Shown here in pieces: positions 48,111-59,804 of a stretch of DNA of 64,000 nucleotides (its first letter is position 1; every line of letters begins with the position of its first letter). A model generated the notes under the pieces. The model had not been told where the DNA came from. It worked only from the letters and a program-made list of their open reading frames with translations, and did no database searches. The DNA is from Megalonaias nervosa (taxonomy: Eukaryota > Mollusca > Bivalvia > Unionida > Unionidae). A program made the translations under genes and the position numbers. Location: assembly GCA_016617855.1 (NCBI GenBank), contig JAECUM010006809.1, forward strand, positions 15,001-79,000, read 5' to 3'.

Positions 48111-48639
48111 TGATTTGGTGCAGATAAACTTAATTTAACTTTATTAGTCAGGTTTGTATGGATTACAATTAGCAACAAATTAAGCAGTCGAGTCAAAAAT
48201 ATTTTTGTAACTAACCAATACTGATTACTCATTTACCAAGACTAATTGACTGTTAATTAAGATTTGATCCATAGATAGCTGTGGAGTTCCAACATTTTCT
48301 GTCATGTTATTCTTCACTTTTTTTAATAAGTCTGGAATCCAAAAAGAATATATTGAGATAAACATTACAAGAAAAATATTTCATTTATTTTGTAAACTTT
48401 GGAAAAGATACAGCATTTTCAAGGTAAATGAGTGTTAAGTGGATGCTGGTGTCTCACCTGTGTCTGACTGGGCTGATTTATATACTTCCTGTTTATGACC
48501 CTGCATATAAATATTAAGACAAAACTTGGATGCTGACCCATTGCAACCATCACCAGATAAGAATACCTGTCTCACTATGCTAACGTTGGTGAGACAAAAA
48601 AATATTTCCATATCAGGCACTTCCATCTATATTCAATGC
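48111..48639. other. Non-coding stretch
   Basis: No gene recognised. The 160-residue plus frame that begins at 48526 is almost wholly the minisatellite that follows. Confidence 0.4.
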
Positions 48640-49300
48640 AATAAGTTCTATATCAGACAGTACCATCAACATGTATACACAGTTCAAAAGACTTATATAT
48701 CAGGCAGTTCCATCTACATGTATACACAGTTCAAAAGACTTATATATCAGGCAGTACCATCAACATGTATACACAGTTCAATAGACTTATATATCAGGCA
48801 GTACCATCAACATGTATACACAGTTCAAAAGACTTATATATCAGGCAGTTCCATCTACATGTATACACAGTTCAAAAGACTTATATATCAGGCAGTTCCA
48901 TCTACATGTATACACAGTTCAAAAGACTTATATATCAGGCAGTTCCATCTACATGTATACACAGTTCAAAAGACATATATCAGGCAGTTCCATCTACATG
49001 TTATATAGTTCATTATGTTCTATATCAGGCAGTGTCACCTATTTACAGTTCAACATATCTCTATAACAGGCACTTCCATCGATATACAGTCATGGGCACC
49101 CGCACTTGCTAGTCCCCCCACTGCACCTCTAAACTTTATTTTGGCCTACATCTGTAAAATTTAAAAGCTGACCACTACATGTATGCACCCCTCTCCCCCC
49201 CCCCTCATCCACAAAGAAAATAATTCTGTGGGCGCCTCTGTATACAATTCAATATACTTCTGTATCAGGCCCTTTCATCTACATACAGTTCAATATGTTT
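48640..49300. repeat. 47-bp minisatellite, about ten copies, with one insertion
   Basis: Units contain 'cagttcaaaagacttatata' and 'tcaggcagttccatctacat'. Three registers each read open for part of the array because 47 is not a multiple of three and each frame moves through the three translations. A ~150-bp foreign segment sits at 49095-49242. Confidence 0.94.
49095..49242. mobile_element. Possible small MITE inserted in the 47-bp array
   Basis: Left end 'gtcatgggcacccgcac' and right end 'gtgggcgcctctg' are weakly inverted (GGGCACC against GGCGCCC). Repeat flanks 'tataca' occur on both sides. Class unknown; C-rich interior with a run of ten C. Confidence 0.4.
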
Positions 49301-49309
49301 TATGTTATT

Positions 49310-49600
49310 TAAATTCCTGGTAAAAAAATATAATGTGAAGTGTGTTATAGTCAATACTACTCTATATTGGGTACAGTACATTACAAGAAAATCTATGTAA
49401 TAATGGGTAGTGTTTAACAGGCAAGGCTGCACTATACTGGGGTACAGTACACAACAAACAAGGTTATGTAATAATGGGAAGTGTGTAATAGGCATTATAC
49501 TGGATACAGTACATTACAAGCAAGGTTATGTAATAATGGGAAGTATGTAATAGGCAAGGCTGCACTATACTGCTGTACAGTACATTACAAGCAAATTTCA
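49310..49600. repeat. ~70-bp minisatellite, four copies
   Basis: Units contain 'gtacagtacattacaagcaa', 'gttatgtaataatgggaagt' and 'aggcaaggctgcactatac'. Confidence 0.9.
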
Positions 49601-50046
49601 ACACAATTTGTACAGGGCAAATTTGCTGGGATTAGTAATATCTTTTGTGAACATTGTTTTTTGTTTTGAACCACTCAACTAGAAAAGTTTAACTTTTCCA
49701 TGTTTTGTCAATTATTGCCAGCTTCCTTCCCACATTTGTCCTGCAGATTATGATCAACCACCATCTTTGAAGACAGTACCAAAAAGAAGTGAAATCTTTT
49801 TACACATCATTTCCTTGCCAATTTGAAAGGAAGAAGCTTCCCAATAAGCAGTTTTGAGAAAGATGTCACTGTAGTAGATATTAGATCACTGACTAACAAA
49901 CAGAGAGACAGAGATTCTACTAGCCATCATCCTATGATCTTGGCTTACCTGTTCAGACAGGGAACCAAAACTCTGCTTGCCAAACCTTGCATTTTCTCCT
50001 GAATGGTGCCCATATCACACATAAAGTCAATGTACATCAAGTCATA
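49601..50046. other. Non-coding spacer
   Basis: Nothing recognised. Confidence 0.3.
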
Positions 50047-50800
50047 GCAATTTACAGTACTAGTAATCTACAATTATCAACAATTTACAGCACTAGCTTA
50101 TCTACAATTATCAACAATTTACACTACTAGATTTTCTACAATTATCAACAATTTACAGTACTAGCTTATCTACAATTATCAACAATTTACACTACTAGAT
50201 TTTCTACAATTATCAACAATTTACAGATTTTCTACAATTATCAACAATTTACAGTACTAGCTTATCTACAATTATCAACAATTTACACTACTAGATTTTC
50301 TACAATTATCAACAATTTACAGCACTAGCTTTTCTACAATTATCAACAATTTACAGTACTAGCTTTTCTACAATTATCAACAATTTACACTACTAGATTT
50401 TCTACAATTATCAACAATTTACAGTATTAGCTTTTCTACAATTATCAACAATTTACAGTACTAGCTTCTCTACAATTATCAACAATTTACAATACTAGCT
50501 TTTCTACAATTATCAACAATTTACAGTGTTAGCTTTTCTACAACTATCAACAATTTACAGTACTAGCTTTTCTACAATTATCAACTATTTTTTTACAGTA
50601 CTAGCTTTTCTACAATTATAAAAAATTTACAGTACTAGCTTTTCAACAATTATCAACAATTTACAGTACCAGATTTTCTACAGTTATCAACAATTAACAG
50701 TACTCGATTTCTACAATTATCAACAATTTACAGTGTTAGCTTTTCTACAATTATGAACCATTTACAGTAATAACTTTTTTACAATTATCAACAATCTACA
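50047..50800. repeat. 34-bp minisatellite, about twenty-two copies
   Basis: Units contain 'ctacaattatcaacaattta' and 'cagtactagctttt'. Early units alternate 'cagtactagctta' with 'cactactagatttt', a dimeric higher-order pattern that is lost toward the right. Confidence 0.95.
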
Positions 50801-51017
50801 TGGGGGAAGCAGGAGGGCCCAGTGGGGACCCCAAATCTCCATCAAACAATTTTTTTGTTGGAAGGGCACCCCAGAAAAAAGTTTTGTTGGGAAGGGGGGC
50901 CCAGAATTTCCTGTTAGGCCACTGGATAGCTGTCACCATGATTAGTTAACTCCACCATTCTCTGGCATTTCCCTGTAAGCATAAACTTGAATGTGTTTCC
51001 TTTCATCTTTGTGCACA
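50801..51017. other. G-rich spacer
   Basis: Contains 'ggagggcccagtggggac' and 'gggaaggggggcccag', a small duplicated GC-rich block; origin unknown. Confidence 0.4.
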
Positions 51018-51043
51018 CACACACACACACACACACACACAAC
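51018..51043. repeat. (CA)n microsatellite
   Basis: Thirteen or so CA units. Confidence 0.95.
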
Positions 51044-51081
51044 CTTCAGTAATTCATACATCACTCATTCTGAATATCTTA

Positions 51082-51090
51082 ACACCTTAA

Positions 51091-51139
<49 letters not shown>

Positions 51140-51469
51140 TGATTTGGATTTTTAATGTAGCTTTAACAACTTTTCAGTCATATCATAATCACTATGATGT
51201 CTGAACTTGTTGCAGTTTATAGTGATGTCTAGCAATGGGGCATCATTGTGCAGACATGTAGCATGATGTCCCACCCAGTTACATTATTCTGACACCAGGC
51301 CCACCAGTCCTAGTAGTAACCTCTTAGTGCAGAGCACCAAACAAGGCAGCTATTAGTACCATTTTTATTAATCTTTGGTATGACTTGGCTGGGTTTCAAA
51401 CCCGCAACTTCCCACATCTGAGGAAGACATCTAACCACTTTGGCCACAGGAGCAGTCCACAACTTAAAT
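51082..51469 (-). mobile_element. SINE-A, full-length copy with long (GT)n (CA-tail)
   Basis: Body 51093-51458, flanked by 'acaccttaaat' (51082-51092) and 'acaacttaaat' (51459-51469), 10 of 11. The (GT)n at 51093-51138 is its tail read on the plus strand. Head A-box and B-box are mutated ('tggccaaagtgg'; 'gggtttgaaaccc'), so this copy is older. Confidence 0.9.
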
Positions 51470-51779
51470 AGCTCACTCAGTCCCTCTATACAACATTCTC
51501 ATGTCTACTATTTGGAAAAGTCTAAATTCACGAACTCCAAGAAAACTTTAACCCACAATTCTTCAACTTTTCAAAGTTTCAGAGTCTATCTGAATAATTG
51601 TAAGCAGGTAAAATCCCTCTCCCAGTTTGAAAAAAGGGGATAATTTCTGATTATAGAAGTCATTACAGGAAGAAATAAAGGTAGGGCTTCAAAATATGAT
51701 ATGCGATTTTCACATATTCAGTTGATTTTCGGTGTGATTTGTTTGCAAATCAAGCATTCTAGAATAGACCCAGTTACTT
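51470..51779. other. Non-coding spacer
   Basis: Nothing recognised. Confidence 0.3.
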
Positions 51780-52190
51780 TTGTATTGAAACTTTTCTAAA
51801 CCTGAAGGATTTTATATTTCTGACCTTTATATTTATTTGATATGCTGACATTTAATATCTTTATTTAAAATCTTGAAGTACTTCATGTTTATATTTATCT
51901 GAATGGACTTAACTTCTTGAAAGTTTTACATTTGAGTACCTTTTATCTATTTGGCACTACACAGTCATTATACATATACACAAGCTAAACCTGCCCTATA
52001 TTTTTGAAGGATTTTATATTTCTTACATTTATATTTTATTTTATATGCTGACATTTAATATCTTTATCTTTTATCTTGTAGAACTTCGTGTTCACTTTTA
52101 TTTGAATGGGTTTAACTTCTTAAAAGTTTTTAACTTTTACATTTTTGTACATTATATCTATTTGGCACTATATAGTTGTTATACAAATAC
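51780..52190. repeat. ~215-bp tandem pair
   Basis: 'gaaggattttatatttct', 'atatgctgacatttaatatc' and 'tatctatttggcacta' occur at about 51.80 and 52.01 kb in the same order. Confidence 0.85.
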
Positions 52191-52462
52191 ACAAGCTAAA
52201 CCTGCCCCTCTGTAAACCAACCTCTTCTGCAGATTGGCACTATATACATGTAGTTGTTATACAAATACAGGAGCTAAACCTGCCCCTTTGTTAACCAACC
52301 TCTTCTGCAGACTGGCACTATATAGTTGTTATACAAATACACAAGCTAAACCTGCCCCTTTGTAAACCAACCTCTTCTGCAGACTGGCACTATATAGTTG
52401 TTATACAAATACACAAGCTAAACCTGCCCCTCTGTAAACCAACCTCTTCTACAGACTGACCA
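52170..52462. repeat. ~73-bp minisatellite, four copies
   Basis: Units contain 'ggcactatatagttgttata', 'caagctaaacctgcccctct' and 'gtaaaccaacctcttctgca'. It grew from the right end of the 215-bp unit, which carries the same 'ggcactacacagtcattata' phrase. Confidence 0.93.
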
Positions 52463-53024
52463 CATATTTTAGTTCAAAGAAAGGCATCCTAAAATACAAA
52501 TTTAATCTCCTAATACTGGTCACCTCAATGAAATGGCCAAGTCTGCTTAAGGAAGTTTCATTTTGCATATGTGTACTGCTTTGTCAATGACAAGAGATAA
52601 AACTGAAATAAATACCATTTCTGCAAAACATGACACAACTTATAAGCCTACAACCTACTTGCTGAAAAGAAAATTTTTTCAATACATAATAGGAAACTTT
52701 TCTGTGGACCTTCTTGGGAGGGTTCATGATATTGCAGACAGTAAGGCAATCTGGTCTCTTTAAGATGGATCCCTTGATGACTCTATTTTTATGAACAGAC
52801 TGTATTTAAAGATCACATTCTTTTGCAAGAGATTTATTACAGGGAGAGCAACTGATGGAATTCAGGCTGATGTGATATAGCCCTTTGCATTAGACTTAGA
52901 AATTCAGAACTATCACTATTGACATTTTTTTGGCTGATTTCTTCATTTTAACATTCTGGGAGAATGCAACAACAGTAAAAGTAAATATCATACTGTACAA
53001 CTTTTAAATGCTGATGTAAATGTC
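52463..53024. other. Non-coding spacer
   Basis: Frame of 66 residues only; no motif. Confidence 0.3.
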
Positions 53025-53955
53025 TGGTGTCCTATGTTGAAAGACATGGGGATGGTGTCCTATGCTGTAGGATATTGGGATGGTGTCCTATGTTTAAGGA
53101 TATGGGGATGGTGTCCAATGTTGTAGGATTTGGGGATAGTGTCCCATGTTTTAAGATATGGTGATGGTGTCCTATGTTGTAGGATTTGGGGATGGGTCCT
53201 ATGTTGTAGGATTTGGGGATAGGGTCCTATGTGATATGGGGATGGTGTCCTGTGTTGTAGGATCTGGGAATGGTGTCCTATGTTGTAGGGTTTGAGGATG
53301 GTATCCTATGTTGTAGGACATGGTGATGAGGTCTTATGTTGTAGGATTTGGGGATGGTGTCCTGTGTTGTAGGACATGGGATGGTGTTCTATGTTGTAGG
53401 ACATGGGGATGGTGTCCTGTGATGTAGGACATTGGGATGGTGTCCTATGCTGAAGGATATGGGGATGTCCTATGTCGTAGGATTAGTGGATAGTGTCCCA
53501 TGTTGTAAGACATGGTGATGGTGTCCTATGTTGTAGGATTTGGGGATGGGTCTATGTGACATGGGGATAGTGTCATGTGTTGTACGGTCTGGGAATGGAG
53601 TCCTTTATTGTAGGCTTTTGGGTTGGTATCCTATGTAGTAGGACATGGAGATGGGGTCCTATGTTGTGGGATTTGGGGATGAGGTCCTATGTTGTGGGAT
53701 TTGGGGATGGTGTCCTGTGTTGTGGGACATGGGATGGTGTTCTATGTCGTAGGACATGGAGATGGGGTCCTATGTTGTAGGAGTTGATGGTGTCCTGTGT
53801 TGTAGGACATGGAGGGGGTCCTATGTTGTAGGAGTTGGTGATGGTGTCCTGTGTTGTAGGACATGGAGATGGGGTCCTATGTTGTAGGAGTTGGGGATGG
53901 GGTCCTATGTTGTAGGATTTGGGGATGAGATCCTATGTTGTAGAACATGGGAATG
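53025..53955. repeat. ~28-bp minisatellite, about thirty-three copies
   Basis: Units are 'ggatggtgtcctatgttgta' plus 'ggacatgg' or 'ggatttgg'. The two forms alternate irregularly, suggesting a dimeric origin. Confidence 0.95.
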
Positions 53956-54684
53956 GGGTAGAGATTCAAAGTCTTGGAGACAGGCAGTGTAACAAACTAA
54001 CATGGAAGACACACTGGCTATTGTTCTAAAAAAAGCAAGAGCATATTTTTCATGTTCTTTGGAAACCAAGCATTCTCTATCCCCAAAATCCCTGCCCAAC
54101 TGCTAATTAAATGGCCAACCCATATAGAAAAGACATTCAAAACCTGCTTGTTTAATTTATTTCAAACCTAATACTTTTGTCTGGACTTCATATTTGGTCT
54201 GGATTATTTCTGACACATTTCTGATAATGTCAACAGGTCCTCACAATGTACATGAAATGATCATTTTCTAAGATCACCTAAATTTGGCACACTAGAAAAG
54301 AAAATACCTTTGCAACAAATTTGTTCAGATGTTAATCTTGACTTGTGAAGCCATGCAGCCCTTGCCTTGACAATTTCATGCAATCAGGCCCATTTCTAAT
54401 TGTATACCAATTTCTCATTCAATTATTAATTGTTTGCCTTGTCATGAAGCTGTCAAAATGATATCCCAGCAAATTAGTACTTATTTTTAATATCTGAATG
54501 GCACACATCCTGTTAGTTTAATGACTCGGAAAATCTGCATTTTGGCTATTTTTATGCAGGTTTATCTTATTTGGGACTTGCCTATTTGCATGCAGGTTTG
54601 GCTTGTTTGGGACTTTTGTTGATGGTCCTGTTAAACACAACTACCACTGCTCTTCTAATAGATTGTCTTCAAGATATATGGTGT
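53956..54684. other. Non-coding stretch
   Basis: Nothing recognised. Confidence 0.3.
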
Positions 54685-55080
54685 TAATTTTTACAGTAAA
54701 AGTAGAAATATGGTGCAATTTATAGTACAGGTAGAAATATGGTGTAATTTACAGTAAAGGTAGAAATATGGTGCAATTTACAGTACAGGTAGAAATATGG
54801 TATAATTTACAGTACTGGTAGAAATATGGTGCAATTTATAGTAAAGGTAGAAATATGGTGTAATTTACAGTAAAGGTAAAAATATGGTGTAATTTATATT
54901 AAGAGTAGAAATATGGTGTAATTTACAGTATAACTAGAACAAACATGGTGCAACTTACAATACAACTAGAAATATGGTACAAGTAACAGTACAACTAGAA
55001 ATATGGTTTAATTTACAGTGTAACCAGAAATATGGTGTAACTTACAGTACAAGTCGAAATATGGTATAATTTACAGTATG
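54685..55080. repeat. 29-bp minisatellite family X, array 1
   Basis: Thirteen or so units of 'agaaatatggtgtaatttac' plus 'agtacaggt'. The same unit forms arrays at 60985-61590 and 62695-62872, where the linker is mostly 'agtataact'. Confidence 0.95.
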
Positions 55081-55086
55081 TAACAG

Positions 55087-55428
55087 AATGAATTTTGAGT
55101 GATTTGTGATTTAGATTTTTAACATAGCTTTAACAATTTTTCAGTCATATCGCTACGATGTCTGCAGTGCGACAGTTTATAGTGATGTCTAGCACTGGGG
55201 CATCATGCCGCAGACATGTAGTATGATGTCCCACCCAGTCACATTATCCTGACACCAGGCCGACCAGTCCTAACACTAACCTCTTAATGCTGAACGTCAA
55301 GCGAGGCAGCTGTTAGTACATTTTTTAAAGTCTTTGGTATGACTCGGCCGGGGTTCGAACCCGCGTCCTCCCGCATCCGAGGCGGACGCTCTAACCACTA
55401 GGCCACCGGAGCGGTCAATGAATTTTGA
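55087..55428 (-). mobile_element. SINE-A, youngest copy, intact polymerase III boxes
   Basis: Body 55099-55416 (318 bp), flanked by perfect 'aatgaattttga' (55087-55098, 55417-55428). On the minus strand the head reads 'gctccggtggcctagtggtt' (A-box) and 'gggttcgaaccccggccgag' (perfect B-box). There is no CA array; the tail is just 'tctaaatcacaaatcac'. It is the best reference copy for the family in this window. Confidence 0.96.
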
Positions 55429-56079
55429 AGAAAAATGTTATTGCAATACATACAGGAGTCAATCTTATCATGTTCGGCGTTAAATATAACAACTGACTTT
55501 GCTGTATGGGCTTGGCCTGCAACAAATTACCTGCCTGAGATCAGGGTTGCATCTAGGGCGCGCGATCATGCAATTCCCCCCCCCCCCCATTTAAGATTTC
55601 CCACAAAATTATAATCCTATGCAGGCAAATCATGCAAAATATAAGAATTGTGCACATTTTTTCATGAAGAATGCGTTATTTTATTTATTTTTTTTTGCTG
55701 TAAAATTCCCAGTTGTCACTCTCTCTGAATATCTTGCACTTGTATAGTTGCAAATATGTCACATATTTCTGTGTCATGTACTCAATTCTGATTGGTTAAT
55801 AAGAAAGGTCAGAAGAGCATGTTTGATACAGAGGCTGGCTTGGTGGGACAAGGTGTTAAATGGCAAAATTAGTTAATACTCGGAGACACTTTTTTATTAT
55901 TTTAGCAGTATGTAACACTTCTAATAACAAGTTTCTGTCAATAGGCACAATGACAGTGAACAAACACTTCCTTCAGCTAATCCCGTATCAGACGATGCTA
56001 GTCATGATGTGCTTTAAGATGGCAGCGATGAAACTAAGGGTCCATCTAATGCCAAAAAAAAAAAAAGTACTCTTTCAAT

Positions 56080-57137
56080 TCAGACTGGAAACAAAACTGA
56101 ACATGGCTGGAAATGAATGAAAAAAATGAGATGCTTTGCAGATGGTATGTAAAAACTGGCAAAAAAGTTCTTTCACACTTGGAAATGCTAATTTCAGGAC
56201 ATCAACCCTTGACAGATATGTTGAATTACCAGCTAACAAGCAGGCGATTCAGGATTTGAAACTAAGTGAAAATCTTAAAACTACATGCGTGGCAGCTATC
56301 AGCAAGAAATCTGAATCAATTGCTCATGCTACGTCAGTTGTCTATTACTTGGCGAAGGAGAATATTGCTTCTCTAAAATATGGCTCACTGTTGGATTTTG
56401 TCGACTTTCTGGATGTTGGTGTTGAGAGTAGGAGGAAATGCAACATATTCATCAAGGGCTTCTGTAGAGGAATTTCAGGTAAGTGCTTTTATTTATTTAC
56501 ATTTTTTCTATTGAAATTTAGGTGGAAAAATGGTATATACTAACAAGCAACCAAAACAGGATCAGTTAGGTTCTGATCAGTGCATATCTTGAGGAATCCG
56601 TGTGTTACTAAAAAGAGCACCAAGCATTGTGATCGGCCAATGAAACTGCATTCAGTAGCTCATCGTCATAACTGCCTGTCAATGTTTAATGGTGGATAAC
56701 GTTTTTCTTTTTTAATCAATCTGGATTATTGGTACCTGTTTCTTTTGTCATGAAATTCTTTCCTGCATAGACAGGCCACATTTCAGTATCACTATAACGG
56801 GTTTTCATGTGTTTGAAATGATGATACAGTCGCTGTTGTTTGAATAATTTCCTGACCATGTAAGGAGTTGCTGTCGACACCGTGAAACCATACAGTAGTC
56901 AAATCCCACCGCTTGAAACTTATATTAGGCTTTAGCAAATAAGTTATTATTATTACATGTATTTGCTCTGATGATCATCGCAGGAAATGACATTGACCCT
57001 GATCTGCTTATATCACAACTGTGCATATATAGGGACCCATCAATGATGTATATAATACCAACGTTTTTTGTTTTCAAAATCATCATATACTGACGGGCAT
57101 AATCACTTCCTTCAGTACTATAATTGAATGACTTTAA

Positions 57138-57175
<38 letters not shown>

Positions 57176-58951
57176 AGTGCCATATTATTTTAGCATCTAA
57201 ACACCTTGATGGTGAGGACTGAATTATCACAAGGCAACATCCTTAGACACTCCATGGTCTTAGGTTAAGGTTCTTGCAGAATTTGCATCTGATTTTGGTC
57301 ATTAACTTTGGGGGTTTTTTTAATATATTTGTTTTACATTTCTCAAATACTTTAATAATAATAATAAAATACTTTTATACTTTGATTTATCATCGAGCTT
57401 TATTTTTTTCTAGGATTGCATTGCAACAGTGATAGAATCTGAGTTAATGCAAAAAGTATGATGTAGTCCATTCATTAACATTGTAATTGATGAGAGTACA
57501 GACATTTCCAATACCAAGAAGCTGGTCATTTATGCCAGAATCATTGAACTAACCATGTTTGTTTCTACAACTCATTTTCTTGGTAATGTGTCAGTGGAAG
57601 GCCAATCACACACTGCTGAAGTTCTTTTCAAAGAAGTTGTCCAGTTCTTGAAAAGGAAGAAATTCCTCTTGAAAAAGTTGTTGGTTTTGGCAGTGATGGG
57701 GCATCAGTGATGACAGGTCACAAAAGTGGTGTAGCAACACGGTTCAAGGAGAAAAGCCCTCACATGATCAGCATTCATTGTATGGCTCATAGATTGAATT
57801 TGTGTACCTCTCATGCATCAAGAAACATTCCATACCTCAAGGAAACCTTTGAAGGCACAGTTAAAGACCTGTACTATTTTTTTAATAAATCTGCCAAAAG
57901 AACAGCTGAACTGAAGGAAATCCAGAAAGTTCTGGACAGTCCTCAACTGAAAGTCAGAGAGGTGCATGCAATTAGATGGTTGACATTTTATGATGCATTA
58001 TATGCAATTTTTCATAATTGGGAGGCTCTCATGAATTATCTCAAAAGTATAACAAGACAAAAGAGTGAATAAACTCATAGACTATAGATTTGTGGCATGC
58101 ATGAATATTATGATGAATATCATACCTCACTTACCACAGCTAAATATGCTTTTACAGAAATCTGACTTAGATATAGCAGCTTTGTCACCAGCACTTGATA
58201 TTTTGAATTCTACCTTACAGAAAGCAGACACAGGAAAATCCTATCACCAGACCTGTATGTCTGAAAAATTGAATCATCTAAGGATGGAGACAAAACTAAT
58301 GTCACTACAATGGTGTTGAACTCATGTTACACAGGAGCACACTGAACAAAGTTTCAGATGATGTGTCTAACCTTCACCACAAGTTTGTTACAAATTTGCA
58401 GGTGGAGATGGCTGCAAGATTTCCAAAGAGCAGCACACAGGTGGCAACAGCATTTGAGGTTCTCGGTCTACGTAACCTCACATTCCTATCTTCTGAAGAA
58501 CAAGAAATGTATGGTTATGACAAGATAAAAATTCTCTGTGATCATGTTGGTCAGGAGAAGAAATCAAAAGAAGCTTTCAGACCCCCTTTGTGTGACCCAA
58601 AACATGTTTTGACAGAGTGGTCTCTTGCTAAGACTATCATTGCAAGAGAAATGTACCCTAGAGACAAAATGTGTGGATTCTGGCAGATTGTACATCAACA
58701 TCATGCAGACACATTTCCAAATCTTCTTCAAGCAGCATCAGTGGCCATGGTTATGCCATACCAAACTGTTGACTGTGAGAGAATTCAGCAATCAAAATCG
58801 AACCAAAACTTCTGGAAGAAGCTGTCTAGAAGAAAAGGTTCTCAACAGACTCATGATTTCAATTGTAGGACCTCCTCTGAGAGACTTCAACTTTAACAAG
58901 GCATTGGTAGAGTGGATGATGAGGAAGGACAGGAGGCTATTTAGGAAATAG
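56080..58951 (+). pseudogene. Broken hAT transposase (ZNF862-like type)
   Basis: Order of recognisable parts: a TTF/BED-like zinc-finger start (WLEMNEKNEMLCRWY; the second Cys expected two residues after the first is Tyr), then GNANFRTSTLDRYVE; a middle part (SVEEFQ); an intron; then IVIDESTDISNTKK, GSDGASVMTGHKSGVATRF, HCMAHRLNL and RWLTFYDAL of the RNase-H-like core; and a C-terminal hAT dimerisation part (GPPLRDFNFNKALVEWMM). The IDEST, GSDGA and CMAHRLNL motifs are those of hAT proteins annotated as zinc finger protein 862-like. Breaks: in-frame stops near 56098 and 57457; frameshifts near 56170, 56430, 57650, 58060, 58315 and 58790. It cannot make a full protein. Confidence 0.92.
56479..57413 (+). 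other. Intron in the hAT transposase
   Basis: Donor 'tttcag/gtaagt' and acceptor 'tatttttttctag' are both strong. Joining SVEEFQ to DCIATVIESEL across them keeps one frame (phase 0), which supports real splicing in the ancestor. It contains an (AG)n run at 57143-57171 and TTA-like runs. Confidence 0.8.
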
Positions 58952-59314
58952 TATCATATTTGCAGAATAATGCAGTGTCACAATTACAGTCAGTCTGGAT
59001 GCAAATGCATATAAGTTTCAGTTAAAAGTTAACGGTTACAGAAACTGTATACCGGGTATATACTTCCCCTAATTCATTTTGAGCTTTGGACTTTTTCTTA
59101 AAAATTATTTTTTCTCATCCATGGAAGGAAAATATGTGCTCTTCTGATCTTTCTAATTATGAATTTGTAACCAATCAGAATTGAACATGTGACACACAGG
59201 AAGTACATGACACTGTTTTTTAAGATTGGCCAGGAGTGACACTATTTAGTCTATGGTTTGATTCTTTAATGGTTAGTGTGTAGACAGAATCCTAGATGCA
59301 ACCCTGCCTGAGAT

Positions 59315-59662
59315 GGTTAACCTTCCTTGTTGGGGGCACGATTGGATTTTTAATCAGGACTTGCAGGGATAATGGTCCAACAGATATGTTAACTTGGGGT
59401 TAAGTAGAGGAAAATGTCAAAGTAGAGACAATCCAGAGACAACTTGTGACATTTGAAAATCAGTGTCATGAGTTTTTCCAGACTAGCTATTAATATAGGC
59501 CCAACTGAGAGAATTATTCTAACTTTAATGGGTGTGTTAAACTTTTGGCAGTTGGATAAAGTCAATTCTGACTCGCGAAGCTAAATGAAGGATGTGGGTC
59601 TCCCAGACAAAATTCATAGTTTCAAGTATTCTTCCTCACAAAATTAGTATAAGTTTCTGCAG
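59315..59662. other. Non-coding spacer after the hAT element
   Basis: Nothing recognised except the acceptor used by the candidate exon that follows. Confidence 0.35.
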
Positions 59663-59804
59663 GAGGGCAAGAAGTTGGCTTCTAGTTCAGCAAAAAGTAC
59701 TTTTTTTTGTTACACTGTCCAAAGGACAGGTGTCTGGAAAGTTGAGGACAGGGGAAGAGAGATTTGGCTTCATAGGAAAGGAAGCGAGTCATACATTGCA
59801 CAAG
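59663..59804 (+). CDS. Candidate internal exon of an unidentified host gene
   Basis: Acceptor 'aagtttctgcag' is followed by an open frame beginning EGKKLASSSAKSTFF, continuing through GVWKVEDRGREIWLHRKG to SESYIAQ, with donor 'caag/gtacag'. It ends with one base of the next codon. That phase fits the candidate last exon at 60483. The residue mix (Trp, Lys, Glu, Arg) is unlike chance frames nearby. No domain recognised. The hAT element upstream would then sit in an intron or upstream of this gene. Confidence 0.4.

Larger units (their letters stand above)
55534..59314 (+). mobile_element. Complete hAT-superfamily DNA transposon, 3765 bp
   Basis: Element 55542-59306. Both ends carry 'cagggttgcatctagg' as a 16-bp perfect terminal inverted repeat. 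The 8-bp target duplication 'cctgagat' is perfect (55534-55541 and 59307-59314), as expected for hAT. Sub-terminal inverted repeats follow: 'tcaattctgattggtta' with 'ggtcagaagagcat' at 55780-55820 pairs with 59134-59190, and weaker pairing extends outward. It carries one transposase gene with an intron, transcribed left to right, but broken (next entry). A C-run lies at 55575-55588. Confidence 0.96.

Noticed and set aside
48526..49112. 160-residue and overlapping frames with YIRQYHQHVYTVQKT repeats
   Set aside because: Three shifted translations of one 47-bp unit, as expected for a period not divisible by three.
55320..55416. A true tRNA gene on the minus strand
   Set aside because: The tRNA-like part is the head of SINE-A, with the same body and target duplications as the other copies, and the acceptor stem does not close.
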